Assembly: GCA_027405735.1 (NCBI GenBank)
Contig: JAPEHQ010000001.1
Location: 5,022,001-5,086,000 of the forward strand
Source of the DNA: Mucor racemosus
Taxonomy: Eukaryota; Mucoromycota; Mucoromycetes; Mucorales; Mucoraceae
Direction of reading: 5' to 3'
Length of the DNA stretch: 64,000 nucleotides
The position numbers and the translations under genes are program-made. Of this stretch, positions 28,983 through 40,064 are shown piece by piece. Every line of letters starts with the position of its first letter. Position 1 is the stretch's first letter. A model generated the notes under the pieces. That model searched no databases, was not told the DNA's origin, and was given only the letters and a program-made list of their open reading frames with translations.

Positions 28983-29680
28983 AATGATTGGATAGGAACG
29001 CAAAAGAAATACAAGATGATTCTTTTCATGTTGTTTATAAATGTAGCTCGTTTGTACTAAACCTTGATTTTACTTGAGCTCTTAATTATTGTCCAATTTT
29101 GAGGAACTCTTGTGAATACAGCCGCATATTATGTGTAATCGTTGATATATAAGACTAATTATGACCATATACTCTTTCAGAACAAGTAGGACATACCGAG
29201 GCATGTTAAGCAACAATCACAACAGTAAGAAAATCTGCATTGGCTCAAACGCATCCAGAATTGTACATTCACAAAATGGATTTGTTCCTATTAAAACCCA
29301 GGGCACTACAGTTGATTTCCACAAAAAATACAACCTTCAGAAGCTACAACTATTCCAAATTGCATGATAAATCACCTTGATAAAAATTTGTTTATTGTCT
29401 AACTTCGTAGAATTTGACTAGTACTATTTATTTGGCTGAGGCATAATTGTATTATGCACGCTCCGATTTTAAAGATCACTTTTCCTTGAAAGTATAAAAA
29501 TTGGTTTGAAACATCTCATTCCAATTTAAAAAGTTACATGAAATTATTCAGTATATGAAAGTGTAATGTAAAGCGCTACCTTATTGATGCAATATTTTTG
29601 ACTAGTTTATATATTTCTCTTTTTAATTCATGTTTGTGCAAGCAAAAAATGCAAATATCTTGCTTCTCTAATCGTTATAT
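28983..29680. other. Intergenic, no gene seen
   Basis: AT-rich; the 68-codon frame at 29161-29367 has no recognisable features. Confidence 0.4.
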
Positions 29681-31240
29681 AAAATATCTTTAAAAATTTC
29701 TTACAATTTTTTTTTTTGCAAATGATACACAGCATACATAGATTAGACTCCTAATTGTTTTTGCTCCATCAAGTATACAGCAGTTTACTTTTATAACAGT
29801 TCCAAGCTTTGAAAGCTTGATTTTATCACAGTGGGTAGCAGTAGTAGTAATAGTAGTAGTAGTAGTAAAATATATTCAAACATCGAATATTTCGTTTTCT
29901 AATCTTCATTTTCTTTTTTTTTTTCGCAAATTTCTCGAAAAATCATTATGTAAATCTGCAGTATCTATTAATCAATTAATAATTACTAATAGAACGCTGT
30001 ACTCTACATCGAATGATGATACTTTCTCAAAAAATTTCAACCAAAAAAATTGCATAATTTTGAAATCTAAAAAAAAACGAGTTGCCTCACAAAAAGTTCA
30101 TTTTATAAATGGGCAATGACCATTTAAACGTTTTTATATAAAGCTGTGGTAAATTTCAATCATTTTGAATTTAAGAAAGCTACTAGCCGTTCGACCTTGC
30201 TACGCTCAATTATGGCGTCACCCTGCGAGCTAAATTTTGTGATTTTTTTCAATGAATGTATGATATGATAGACAGGTTTTCTAGTCTTAAACGGCATTTA
30301 CTATATCAGCAAGCAACTTTATAACGCACTAGTTTAATAGCTTAGATAAAACACTGCTTGCTATGGCTCTACGGCACTGTGCAATACGTTAGAATCCGTA
30401 TTTTGATGAGCTTTGGCAATCGTAATGGTCCCCGAACAGAACTGATTTTACGAATTTAAAGTTTTAAAGAGGATTTAAAGTCGATCAAAATGAATCTAAC
30501 GTTAATTTTATTATACTATTTTATCTTAAAGTATATTCGTACTTGCTGAAATTTTTTAATTGACATAATTCATCTAAATTATTCATTTTTATCGCACATT
30601 TTTGTTAGTGATATCGATTGGAATAATAATGCGATTTTACGTTTTGCATGAAATTCTCAAAAATACCCAAATGGCAATTGTTCATTAGTTGATATATACC
30701 TCTTTCTTGTATTAAATAGTAAATAAAAGAATACGAGCTGATTAAACAGATGCTACTCGATGTATTTTAGTTTTTTCTTTTTAAGCGTGGTTTTCAAAAA
30801 TCACACGATGTGCTTTATCGTCACTTTAGTCTTAGTATATGAAAACGATAGTGAAAATTCCCATTTTCGGGATCAAAATGGTGGTTTTATGATTTCGATC
30901 AATTTTTACTTACAGATATAAGGGTTTTGACGTAGATGTCCATCATTATCACCCAAAACATTTGAGATAAAAATATAGAAAAAAGGAATGCAATCTAAGA
31001 AATAGTTTTGACCCATTTTGAGCTTCAGATTTGTGCCAAAAGTGTGTAAAAAAATTCTTTGAAAACGCCATTTTCTATTAATTTCAGAAGAAATACGAAT
31101 TGTTCAAGCTGTATATTGTATAAAATCATGGTATATGCATCTTTCGACCAATTCATTTAGCCAACAAGCGATGAGAAATGTTGACATTTCAACTTTTTTT
31201 TATAATAAATCGCCTATTTTGAGTTAGTAGCACAGGATTT
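29680..31240 (+). repeat. Repeat F, copy 1 (interrupted)
   Basis: Aligns with 38200-38457 plus 44121-44830, which is the same repeat split by the LINE. Landmarks are CTCCATCAA.TA...TTTACTTTT (29765), CGCAAATTTCTCGAAAAATC (29925), AAAAAAATTGCATAATTTTG (30043), GAGCTTCAGATTTGTGC (31020) and AAATCGCCTATTTTGAG (31205). A (TAG)n run lies at 29837-29868. About 650 bp after 30180, including repeat G, is extra relative to the other copy. Confidence 0.65.
30180..30330 (-). repeat. Short repeat G, copy 2
   Basis: Reverse complement of 13500-13645 (CCGTTCGACCTTGCTACGCT, then CAATTATGGCGTCA...GCGAGC). It lies inside repeat F copy 1, so it may have inserted there. Confidence 0.6.
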
Positions 31241-31970
31241 GTTCTGGCTCAAGAAACCATTACATGCGGTATATTTTGTATTCTTGTTGGAATTTTCATA
31301 GTATGAAACACGATTAGAATAGCGTATCAGGCATTTATGCATATAATCTTATGATATTGAGAAAATAGCGTTATATAAAGTATTTCTGATGAATTTTAGC
31401 AGTTTCAACATAGCTATATTCTTTGTTCAATTGTGGCGATAAGAAAGCAATATTGCAGCAAATACCACAGGACATTTGTCAAACTCGTAAGACTCAGATG
31501 ATGAATGATGCTGGAAAACATGCAACAGAAAAAGAGACCTATGGCCTGTTTAATATGCTCTTAGTAACACCAGAAGAGGAGCTTGACAGATATAGTTACA
31601 TGCCATCAATCACACAAAGTACTATTTTGTGAAATAAGACTTAATCAAGTTGATTTTGACGTCATTTTAGAATCATAGCGTATTTCTTCTATCTTCAACT
31701 ACATTGAATTGTTTCATTCAGAGATTTATTGTATGCATAGATCAATAATAGTAGAGATTTCAATTTTTTTAATAATAGAAAAAGCGTTCGCTTTTTTTAG
31801 AATCAATATATCTAAATATATAGGTTTATGATGAAGAAAGGAAAAAAGAGGAGCGAGAGGGAATAGATATAAAATAAAGACAATTGTTTATATACAAGAT
31901 ATAAACAAAAAGGTTAAGCTATCATTATATACAAATAGCACGGGTAAAATAAAATCCATGAACCAGGTAA
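31241..31970. other. Intergenic; unidentified short frame
   Basis: A 69-codon frame (31423-31632: IPQDICQTRKTQMMNDAGKH, then TPEEELDRYSYMPS) has coding-like composition but no recognised homologue and no clear start context; it may be a gene fragment. The rest is the 3' flank of the GT49 gene. Confidence 0.4.
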
Positions 31971-33360
31971 TTATAATTCGTTGTGTTCTGCAGCAACCTT
32001 TTGAATAACATCGTTGAAACCGCGAATTCTACCACATTCTTTCTTGAGATTGGCAGCCTTTGTTGTACCCCACTCATCTGCTGCAATCATCATACGAGCA
32101 TAACGAAGGCAAGTTTCTTCTCTATAATAATCGTATAACTTTTTGTTGTATGTACGCTATTTTATAACATTTTTTTTTTTTTTTAGAATTAATTCATTTA
32201 TATATTCAAGAAAAAGCTTACCTCTTTTGCTCTGGTATCTTCGGGATAATGATGAGTTTGATGAATCAAGAAATCATCAGGAAGAACCCAATAATCAATA
32301 CCAGCTAAAAAGATTTCAAATAAACAAGCAGCTTTGTTTGCACCATAACCGACAAAACGCTCATCACACCAGGGAGTTCCCTCCTTTTTAAAGATAACAT
32401 ATGGCTCATAAGAATAATTGTAATCTGTTACTTTGTAAGCCTTTGTTTGTTTGTACCATTTTCCATAATTTGTTGAGCCATGCCCACGCTTCCAACCTCT
32501 GTGAAACATGTCGAGTCTTTCTCTGCCTATATCAACAAGCAACTCCTTTTTGTTTTTGGGGAAATCGTTCCAATCTTCACCATCGTTTTCGTCAACATAT
32601 TCGAAAGCGGGTACAACAATAGCACCTTTACCTGATCGCAATAACTCCATTAATTCAGGTTCTTTTTTAAGTGATTCTCTGAAATCTGTACAGAGATAGA
32701 AATCTACATCCAACATCATGATATAATCTGTACGTGCAAAAAATTTAGCAACGTTACGCCACATATTGAACTGACGATCAAACTTATCAACGACTAAGTG
32801 AAGGTCAACATAGCGTCTTAAATCTGCATTCTCTTCATAGAGCTGATGCAAATCAGTTAATATCTTTTGTTTGGTGTCGTCATCGTTAACATGAATAGCA
32901 ACAGAAACAGGACCTTTGTAATGAGAAGCAAGTCTACTTAAAACCTTGAAACGATTATAAGTAACCAGGGTGGCGATAGTAACTTCTTCGTTATCAAAGT
33001 TCTCAGTAGCTTTAAAGTAATATGGAATAACTTTTGATGGGCCCATTGTCTCTGAAAATACTTTACTGAGAACAAGATCTTCTGGAGTTGATTCAACAAT
33101 TTGGTCTAAAAAAAGAAAAAGAAAAACAATGAGAAACTCGAAAATACCAATACGAAATCATGAATTTTACCAAGTGAATTTTTCCAATCTACTTGTTGTT
33201 TACCGAGATAATGTTGCTGTAAACCTGCAACACTTATTTCAGGAACTAGATTCTTTTGAGACGGGCTACTTTTAAAGCCTAAAAGATATGAAGATGTGTA
33301 CAAGATTGAACATACAAGGTAAATCACAATAAAGTAATTTACAGCTTTTGGTAACGCCAT
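31971..33360 (-). CDS. GT49 (LARGE/B4GAT1-type) glycosyltransferase, 419 aa
   Basis: Exons 33171-33360, 32222-33105 and 31971-32156 (minus, 1260 nt); both introns are 65 nt. The second intron ends at AATAG before CGTACATACAAC, giving RTYNKKLYDYYREETCLRYA. A later TATTATAG would shift the frame. Residues 8-28 are a single hydrophobic segment (YFIVIYLVCSILYTSSYLLG), so this is a type II Golgi-type membrane enzyme with a lumenal catalytic domain. Family features are VTIATLVTYNRFKVLSRLAS, the metal-binding DxD in MLDVDF (Asp196/Asp198), TPWCDERFVGYGANKAACLF and DDFLIHQTHHYPED. GT49 enzymes add beta-linked sugars (GlcA/GlcNAc) to glycans; the substrate in fungi is not inferable here. The stop of malate synthase lies 317 bp upstream, on the same strand. 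Confidence 0.93.
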
Positions 33361-33677
33361 TATTTTATATGTATATATATAAAAAAAAAGGAGGGAGAAA
33401 AAGAAGCCAAAAGAAAATGTATATAAAAGAGAAAGAAAAAGGTGTCGATCCCCTTCTTTCAAGGCTTAATTAGTCGTATGAATTCAAAAATATCAACGCG
33501 GCTATTTAAACATGGTGTTTATTTATATAAATTTGTTTAATCACTCAGATTCCTTTTGTTCGATAAAAGTGATAATGATCGGGGTAATGTGTTATACTAT
33601 ATATATTAAGGGGAAGTCAGAAAAAGCAGTGAAAATTAAAAGATTTAAGGGGAAGAAACGAGGAGGGAAAGAAATCT
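33361..33677. other. Promoter region of the GT49 gene
   Basis: 317 bp between malate synthase and GT49. The mRNA-sense strand is T/C-rich just before the GT49 ATG (33361-33420). Nothing else recognised. Confidence 0.5.
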
Positions 33678-35461
33678 TTATAAACGAGGTTTGCTTGATT
33701 GAATTGAGAGAATATCATCATATAACATTGTAGTAACAAAGTCATCGTATCGTTCGCCTGTTATGTTGGTCGAGAATGCAGCCTTGGCAGATTCATATTT
33801 AGAAGTTTCATACTTTGAACCCAGTTCTTGCTTGATTTTTTCAATTTCTTCGTCAAGCACTTGTAAGCAATAATCTCCTGTGATTTTTCTACCTTCTGCA
33901 GTTACGGATTGATGATGTGCCCATTGCCATAATTGAGATCTACTAATTTCATACGTTGCACAATCTTCCATCAAATGATGAATTGGCACGCATCCAACTC
34001 CTCTTAACCAAGATTCCATATAAGCTAAACCAATTTGAATATTATCACGAATACCGTGTTCAGTAATCTTGCCATCAAAATCAATATTCAGCAAATCTTT
34101 TTGTTTGACAGAAACATCTTCACGACGCTTGAATAGTTGATTTGGTTGGGGCATATGTTCGTTAAAGATCTCAAGAGCGATTTTAACAAGATCTGGATGA
34201 GCGACCCAAGTGCCATCATGACCAGCTGTTACCTCACGCAATTTGTCAGCTCGTACTTTTTTCATAGCTACATCATTGGCTTGAATATCATTCTTGATTG
34301 GTATTTGGGCAGCCATACCGCCCATAGCATGAACACCACGTTTATGACATGTTTGAATCAAAAGATTTACATATGCACTCATAAATGGTACAGTCATTGA
34401 TACATCAGAACGATCAGGCAATACATATTGAGGATATTGACGGAATTTCTTGATAAAACTAAAGATGTAATCCCAACGTCCACAGTTTAAACCAGAAGAA
34501 TGTTCTCTTAATTCATAAATGATTTCATCCATCTCAAAGGCAGCCAAAATAGTTTCAATCAATACTGTGCCACGGATAGTACCACGAGGAATATTCAACA
34601 TATCTTGAGACGAATTAAAGATATCGTTCCATAATCTAAACATAATTTTTTTGAATTAGTTGCATATTTTTATGAAGCATATTCACAACTTACCTTGCTT
34701 CTAAATGAGACTCCATTTTAGGCAGATAAAAGTAAGGTCCTAATCCATTTTTAATCTGATTCTTTGCATTATGAAAGAAAAATAAACCAAAATCAAAGAT
34801 GGAAGCAGACATGGGCTCGCCATCAACAAGAATGTGCTTTTCCAGCATATGCCATCCTCTAGGACGTACAATCAATGTACAGGGATTATCATTTAATTGA
34901 TATTTCTTGCCAGCAGGATTTGTAAATGAAATTGTACCATTGATAGCATCGCGCAAGTTGATTTGGCCATTCAATACATTATCCCAGGTTGGAGCAGTTG
35001 AATCTATATCATCATTTTTAGTTAATCCAAATGAAAACGTGTTTTTTTATTTTATTCTGTAAATTATTACCCTCAAAATCAGCCATATAAGTCAAGGCAT
35101 CAGAGTTTAATGCATTGATAACCATCTTTCGATCAACTGGTCCAGTAATTTCAACTCGACGATCTTGTAATCCCGGAGCAGGTTTAGCGGCACGCCAGTT
35201 TGGATCATCTCGAATATAGGCAGTTTCAGGCAAGAAATCAGGCAATACACCTCGATCTATTTCTTGCTGACGAAGGTCTCTTTTATTCAATAAAGTTTTT
35301 CTTGTGCCATTGAATGTACGTTGGAGTGTTGCAATGAATTTCAATGCTTCAGTGGATAAAATTTGTGCTTGATCTTGATTGAAAGAAGCTAAAATGCTGA
35401 CACCTTCAACGGCACAGGAGGAAGAAGAAGAAGAAGAATTATTGTTATTATCTAAAGACAT
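33678..35461 (-). CDS. MLS1: Malate synthase, 552 aa
   Basis: Exons 35071-35461, 34694-35003 and 33678-34635 (minus, 1659 nt); introns 67 and 58 nt. The enzyme condenses glyoxylate and acetyl-CoA to malate in the glyoxylate cycle, needed for growth on acetate or fatty acids. Diagnostic segments: [75 protein letters not shown] and [20 protein letters not shown] with the catalytic Asp region. The length is typical of peroxisomal isoform A. The C-terminus is SSKPRL, not a canonical SKL-type peroxisomal signal, so its targeting is uncertain. The N-terminus has a Ser run ([12 protein letters not shown]) of low complexity. The start is the first ATG, with T-rich sequence upstream on the coding strand. 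Confidence 0.97.
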
Positions 35462-36185
35462 GTTTAGTATCTAATGAATAAAAGAGATATAAATCTATGA
35501 AGTCTAAATGGCTTTTTTTATATGTTTGCTTTTATTTATTTATTTTTTCCCGAGAACTATAATTTCCATCTGTACTGTGTTCCACCGTGTCATTAAAAAA
35601 AAATGTGGGGAAAAAAAGTGCTGTCAAATGCAGTTGGTTTGACATCATATGTTTACACGCTATTTCATCGGCTAAAAGAAAAGTAAATGTAAGATTTTAG
35701 ACGTTTAAGGTAAGAAACTTGATAGATATTCAATCATGAATTCACCAATGATATAATGCGTTTTGGTATTTTGAACTTTCGCACGGTATTCAAATCTTAA
35801 ATGCAAGGTATAATTTCCTTGCGTACTTGTATGAAATATACTCTACAAATTAGCATATATCAGGCAACTTATATATATATATTCATTTGTAAGTATATGC
35901 TGCATTTGCATACATTTTGCTTTGGCTATGAATTCATTCTTTTCTTTTTTTTTAAAAAAAAAATAAAAAGAACTATAGTGATACAGATCGCATATTCGTA
36001 AAGGCTAAACGTTTATGTTCTGTATATGCGAATTACTCTTATCAGTAAAATTAGTTTTCACCAATGATAGCATAAGATTCTCGAGTTTCCAATATGCACA
36101 TTATTCATTAAAGATCAAGCAAGATATTTTATTATTTATTTATTAAAAAAAAAAGGGAATGTTCATTTAAATTGATATAAAAAAT
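35462..36185. other. Intergenic upstream of malate synthase
   Basis: Promoter-side DNA of malate synthase with A/T homopolymers. No gene or RNA seen. Confidence 0.5.
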
Positions 36186-36187
36186 GA

Positions 36188-36735
36188 ATTCTTCTTGGCT
36201 TCTCAAAGTGCATTGAATTTATAATGGTACTGACAGAAATAACTACGGGAAAGTGAGAGTTCGTCTGTTTCCAAAAAGTAAGATGGATATAGATGATAAC
36301 TTTATAGAAAAGCCCCGAATTTACTATCTCAAAGCATGCGCGAAAGCCAACACTTCAAAACAGCAAGTGATGTGGAAGCACCCCTCGGATGAGCTAAAAG
36401 CCCACTGTTTAAGCAAAACTACTTGGAAATCACTATATCCGGCACTCCATTACAGAGACCAATGGAACCCTTTTTGGCTTCTCAAAGCAAATTAGATTTA
36501 CAATGATACTGACAGAAACAACTACGAGAAAGTGAGAGTCCATCTGTTTCCAAAAAGAAAAGGGTCGTAGAAGTAACATCATAGATAAGCGCTATACTTC
36601 GGCACACGCACAATCGCACATTCTGGACAACAAGTGATGTGGAAGCACCCATCAGATGAGCTAAAAGCCCACTTTTTAAGCAAACCTCCTTGGATACAAC
36701 TCAATCAGCACTCCCTCATCCAGGGAACATCATAA
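36188..36735 (+). repeat. Two-unit tandem duplication, period ~279 bp
   Basis: The unit starting at TTGGCTTCTCAAAG (36195) recurs at 36474. Shared landmarks are GATACTGACAGAAA, CTACGRGAAAGTGAGAGT, CAAGTGATGTGGAAGCACCC and GATGAGCTAAAAGCCCAC. Unit 1 has an 80-codon frame (36253-36495) that runs through the junction; unit 2 has stops, so coding is doubtful. Confidence 0.8.
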
Positions 36736-36842
36736 AAAAGGTACAGTCGATCTAGCATAAAAGTAAATATATTAGCAAAAGTGGATAATTATAGGGAGAT
36801 TAAAGTATACTTGCCATAAATCATTATAACTATTCAGTTTTG

Positions 36843-37016
36843 TGCCTTGAGTCTTGAGCCTGGTGTCTTGAACCTTGCGTCTTGAGCCTTGAGCCTTGAG
36901 CCTTGAGCTTTGAGTTTTGAGTTTTGAGTTTTGAGTTTTGAGCTTTGAGTTTTGAGTCTTGAGTTTTGAGTCTTGAGTCTTGAGTCTTGAATCTTGAACC
37001 TTGAGTCTTGAGTTGT
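36843..37016. repeat. 7-bp minisatellite (TTGAGTY)n
   Basis: About 25 imperfect units of TTGAGTT/TTGAGTC/TTGAGCC. On the minus strand it reads as repeats of SKLKTQN/SRLKTQD-type peptides because the period of 7 nt returns to frame every 7 codons. No spacers, so not a CRISPR. Confidence 0.9.
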
Positions 37017-38200
37017 GATGAAGGATGAAAAGAAAAAAATATGGTAGTGGGATGAATATTTGCCTTCTTTATATACATTTTTCTCTCAGTAAAAGTTGGC
37101 AAAAGAGTTGATACAAACTCCCACGGATAGAATGCATTGTTTTTTTGAAGCGTTTCTTGAGCTACCGTTTACTTTATGCATCGAAAATGACATTATTGAA
37201 TTCTTCATGAAATTTCCTACAAACCCATATACTTTTTATTTCATTACCTTGCTTTATTCTCTTGTAAATTGACCATTTACATTCTTATCTTGCTTCTCAT
37301 AGGGGGGTATGTTTACTTTTTGTATAATTTTTTTCCCATGAATTTGAATTCGGGATCTAGAAAAGATCATCATAGATATATACTTTGATTGAAGCCAGGC
37401 CAAAAAAAGTAATGTTTATAAACATTGGACGTTTCTCGATAGGAATTGATTCTGTATAGCAAGTGTAACATGTTTAAGGTTTCCATATGATAATGCAAAT
37501 TGGCGTTGATTCTAGACAAAACAATCGATATGATAGTACGTGTTCTAGAATATAACAGTTATTTGTGAGTAAAACATAACCCAATTTATGCAGTGATCCA
37601 GCTTCAGCAAGATATTATCGATGGCAGACCCGAGGGAAGTGTTCTATAAAGTGGGTTTTTTATTTATCTTATATGCATTGTTCTTAATTGAATGCAAAAG
37701 CCGAGTATTATTGCAAGTAGTTATCGATGAAACGGTTTACAGCTTTTTTTTTTGTATAGGTTTATTCCCATTCAATCAACATTTTATGATTATAGGAACC
37801 CACTAAATAAAGTAAAGACCTGTTGATCAATAATCATGAGATTATTTGCAAACATTCATTACTCACACTCTGAACGAATCCAAACAAAACGTAATGAATC
37901 TCTTTTTATCCATTCGAAAAAGAGTATTTACATATCAAGAGGATAAGGACCCCCTTTTTGTAACAATAGTGCTTGAAATGATCAATTGAATGGCAAACTG
38001 ATCAAAGGAGAAACCATTCAAAAAGGTTAATCAATTGATACGCCTCTAACATGTCCTGAATCATATACATATCAAATGAGGTTAACCGGGGTTGTAAATA
38101 GTCTTTGGAAAGGTAGGAAGAAAGAGGTTGTTAACATCATCGCTATAACTATCCCAACTACCCATACTATTGCTTTTATCATAAAATCTTCGATTCTTAG
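37017..38200. other. Intergenic, no gene seen
   Basis: AT-rich; no convincing gene. The short frame 37621-37806 has no recognisable features. Confidence 0.4.
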
Positions 38201-38457
38201 CCTATCGTATAAAAGACTTTAGAGGTTTTTATTTTTTCTTTGGATCAGATTATTTAATATTCAACCTTGCCAAGATACTATCAAACTATGAGATTATACT
38301 CTCTTATTTTTTTTACTCCATCAATTAGGTAGTAATTTACTTTTTAAGAGCTGTTTCAAGTGTTCACAGCATGATTTCACATTAATTATTGCTGTTGAAA
38401 TCGTATTCAACCACCGACTTTTTAGTGATCGTCAAATCTGACAAAAATGCCATTTTG
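38200..38457 (+). repeat. Repeat F, copy 2, left part
   Basis: CTCCATCAATTAGGTAGTAA, TTTACTTTTTAAGAGCTGTT and CGTATTCAACCACCGACTTT align with 29765-29900. The right part of this copy starts at 44121, beyond the inserted LINE. Confidence 0.6.
38443..38457 (+). repeat. 5' target-site duplication of the LINE
   Basis: AAAAATGCCATTTTG recurs at 44116-44130, where its A's merge with the poly-A tail. Confidence 0.75.
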
Positions 38458-40035
38458 ATGGCTTTCTCCGCTAAAGATCAGTTTTTAATGCGAGAATCTA
38501 CCTCACAGGGTAGATCAACGTTGGATTCTAGCCATAATCCAAGCAACAAACCATTTACATATCAGTCTTTCACAGATGCAATCAAATTTCAAAAACGACA
38601 CGCATTCAATGTTACTCCAGATGTGGATAATACGGAATGTTTTAAAACCTTAACATCCAACTCGACTTTCATTGAAGCGAAGGAAAAAAACTCTATCGTC
38701 ATTGATTGTTCTCAATTCCTTGGAATGGTGTTCAAAGATAAGACCCTCTTAGGTATCATGAGAGAGCAATATCCCAACAGCTTAGGTATGAAACCAAGAA
38801 TTATTGGAAAGAACAAGCGAAAAGTTGTCGAACTTAGCTTCTCTACTGAAAAGGAATGCAAAGATGCGCTTTTAAAGGAATTTGTAGTGGAAGGTAAAGC
38901 TATTGAAGTTAGTAAAACCTTGACGAGTACATCTCAAGTAATTCGGGTTGGAATTACTGAGATCCCTCTTGATGATGAGGATGCGTTGATGGAATCTCTT
39001 GTCAAGACATTTGAAAGATACGGCGATATCCTGAACATTGGATTGACGAAGGTGGAGGATCATGATTGGTTTACTGGCCGAGGCTTTGTCACTCTTAACA
39101 GGGATAAATTAAAAAATTATGCAGCTGACCTTACTCCTCAGGTACAGCTTATTGGCTATGAGGGAACAGCCCTTCACCTAGTATGGTCAAACATGAAGCC
39201 CATTTGTCCTGAGTGTCATTCGGATGATCACATCAAGTATGATTGCCCCAAGAAGCAGCGAAAACTTTGCCATCGATGCAGGAGCCCTAACCATTTACAG
39301 GCCGACTGTCCAGCTGCTCCCTGGAACAAAAAGGACCTTAGAAACAAGGAAACTTCCAAGTATCAAGATTCGAATGACAATGGTGATATAAACCAAGCTA
39401 AATCTAGTGGCATGGAAGTTAATCTATTGGATGCGTTGAAAGGAGGTAATCCTAATGCAAAATTCACTTCTAACAATACTTTTGAAGTGTTAGCTGCCTC
39501 GGTAGAGGAACAGAATGAAGAAACCAGGAACATTGTGGAAGAAGAAAACATGGAAGATGTTGTCACTGAATCAGCTAAAGGCACTGAAGCCGAAACTAAT
39601 GAAGAAAATACTGTGATTGGAACCAGGGAGGAAGATGTCGCTTCAGAATTGAATGAAGGGAACTTCGAACCTAATATCAATGAGGATGACAATGTCGGGG
39701 TGCAAATTAATCAAGAAGGGGAAAAGCAAATTCAACATGCTAAGAAGAATATTGCTTCGACTTCGAGGGCACCAAGATTGCTGAGATCAAGCCAATCTTC
39801 GGACACCGCAAATAGAGGTTTAAACTCAACTACAAGTAAGGATCAACTCAAGCCGTCTAAGATCAACACATCCAAGAGACGTCTGAATGATGCTATATCT
39901 CCTGGATCGGTTGAGCCTACCACGCCTCAGAAAAAGGGCACCAATGATAGCAAAGTAATAAAAGCAACGGAAGACATATTTGTGTCTCCAGTAGGTGCTA
40001 GCAATGAAGAAGAAATATCTGAACATTCAGATTAA
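38458..40035 (+). CDS. LINE ORF1 protein with two CCHC zinc knuckles, 525 aa
   Basis: The first ATG in the frame is at 38458 (MAFSAKDQFLMRES). Residues ~125-245 form an RRM-like region (IRVGITEIPLDDEDALMESL, then TGRGFVTLNRD). Two adjacent CCHC knuckles follow near residues 255-290: CPECHSDDHIKYDC and CHRCRSPNHLQADC, typical of LINE nucleic-acid chaperones. The C-terminal ~230 residues are acidic (many Glu/Asn), then Ser/Lys-rich, and probably disordered. ORF1p binds the element RNA to form the RNP used in target-primed reverse transcription. ORF2 begins 29 bp after its stop, so ORF2 is likely translated by reinitiation or a similar mechanism. The frame is intact. Confidence 0.9.
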   Translation: MAFSAKDQFLMRESTSQGRSTLDSSHNPSNKPFTYQSFTDAIKFQKRHAFNVTPDVDNTECFKTLTSNSTFIEAKEKNSIVIDCSQFLGMVFKDKTLLGIMREQYPNSLGMKPRIIGKNKRKVVELSFSTEKECKDALLKEFVVEGKAIEVSKTLTSTSQVIRVGITEIPLDDEDALMESLVKTFERYGDILNIGLTKVEDHDWFTGRGFVTLNRDKLKNYAADLTPQVQLIGYEGTALHLVWSNMKPICPECHSDDHIKYDCPKKQRKLCHRCRSPNHLQADCPAAPWNKKDLRNKETSKYQDSNDNGDINQAKSSGMEVNLLDALKGGNPNAKFTSNNTFEVLAASVEEQNEETRNIVEEENMEDVVTESAKGTEAETNEENTVIGTREEDVASELNEGNFEPNINEDDNVGVQINQEGEKQIQHAKKNIASTSRAPRLLRSSQSSDTANRGLNSTTSKDQLKPSKINTSKRRLNDAISPGSVEPTTPQKKGTNDSKVIKATEDIFVSPVGASNEEEISEHSD

Positions 40036-40064
40036 TTTCTGATCTATAAATATCAACAATACTT

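Noticed and set aside
32120..32127. TATTATAG as the acceptor of the last GT49 intron
   Set aside because: It breaks the frame; the acceptor at 32157 gives RTYNKKLYDYYREE, which continues the domain.
36843..37016. CRISPR-like array
   Set aside because: Contiguous 7-bp units without spacers, in a eukaryote.
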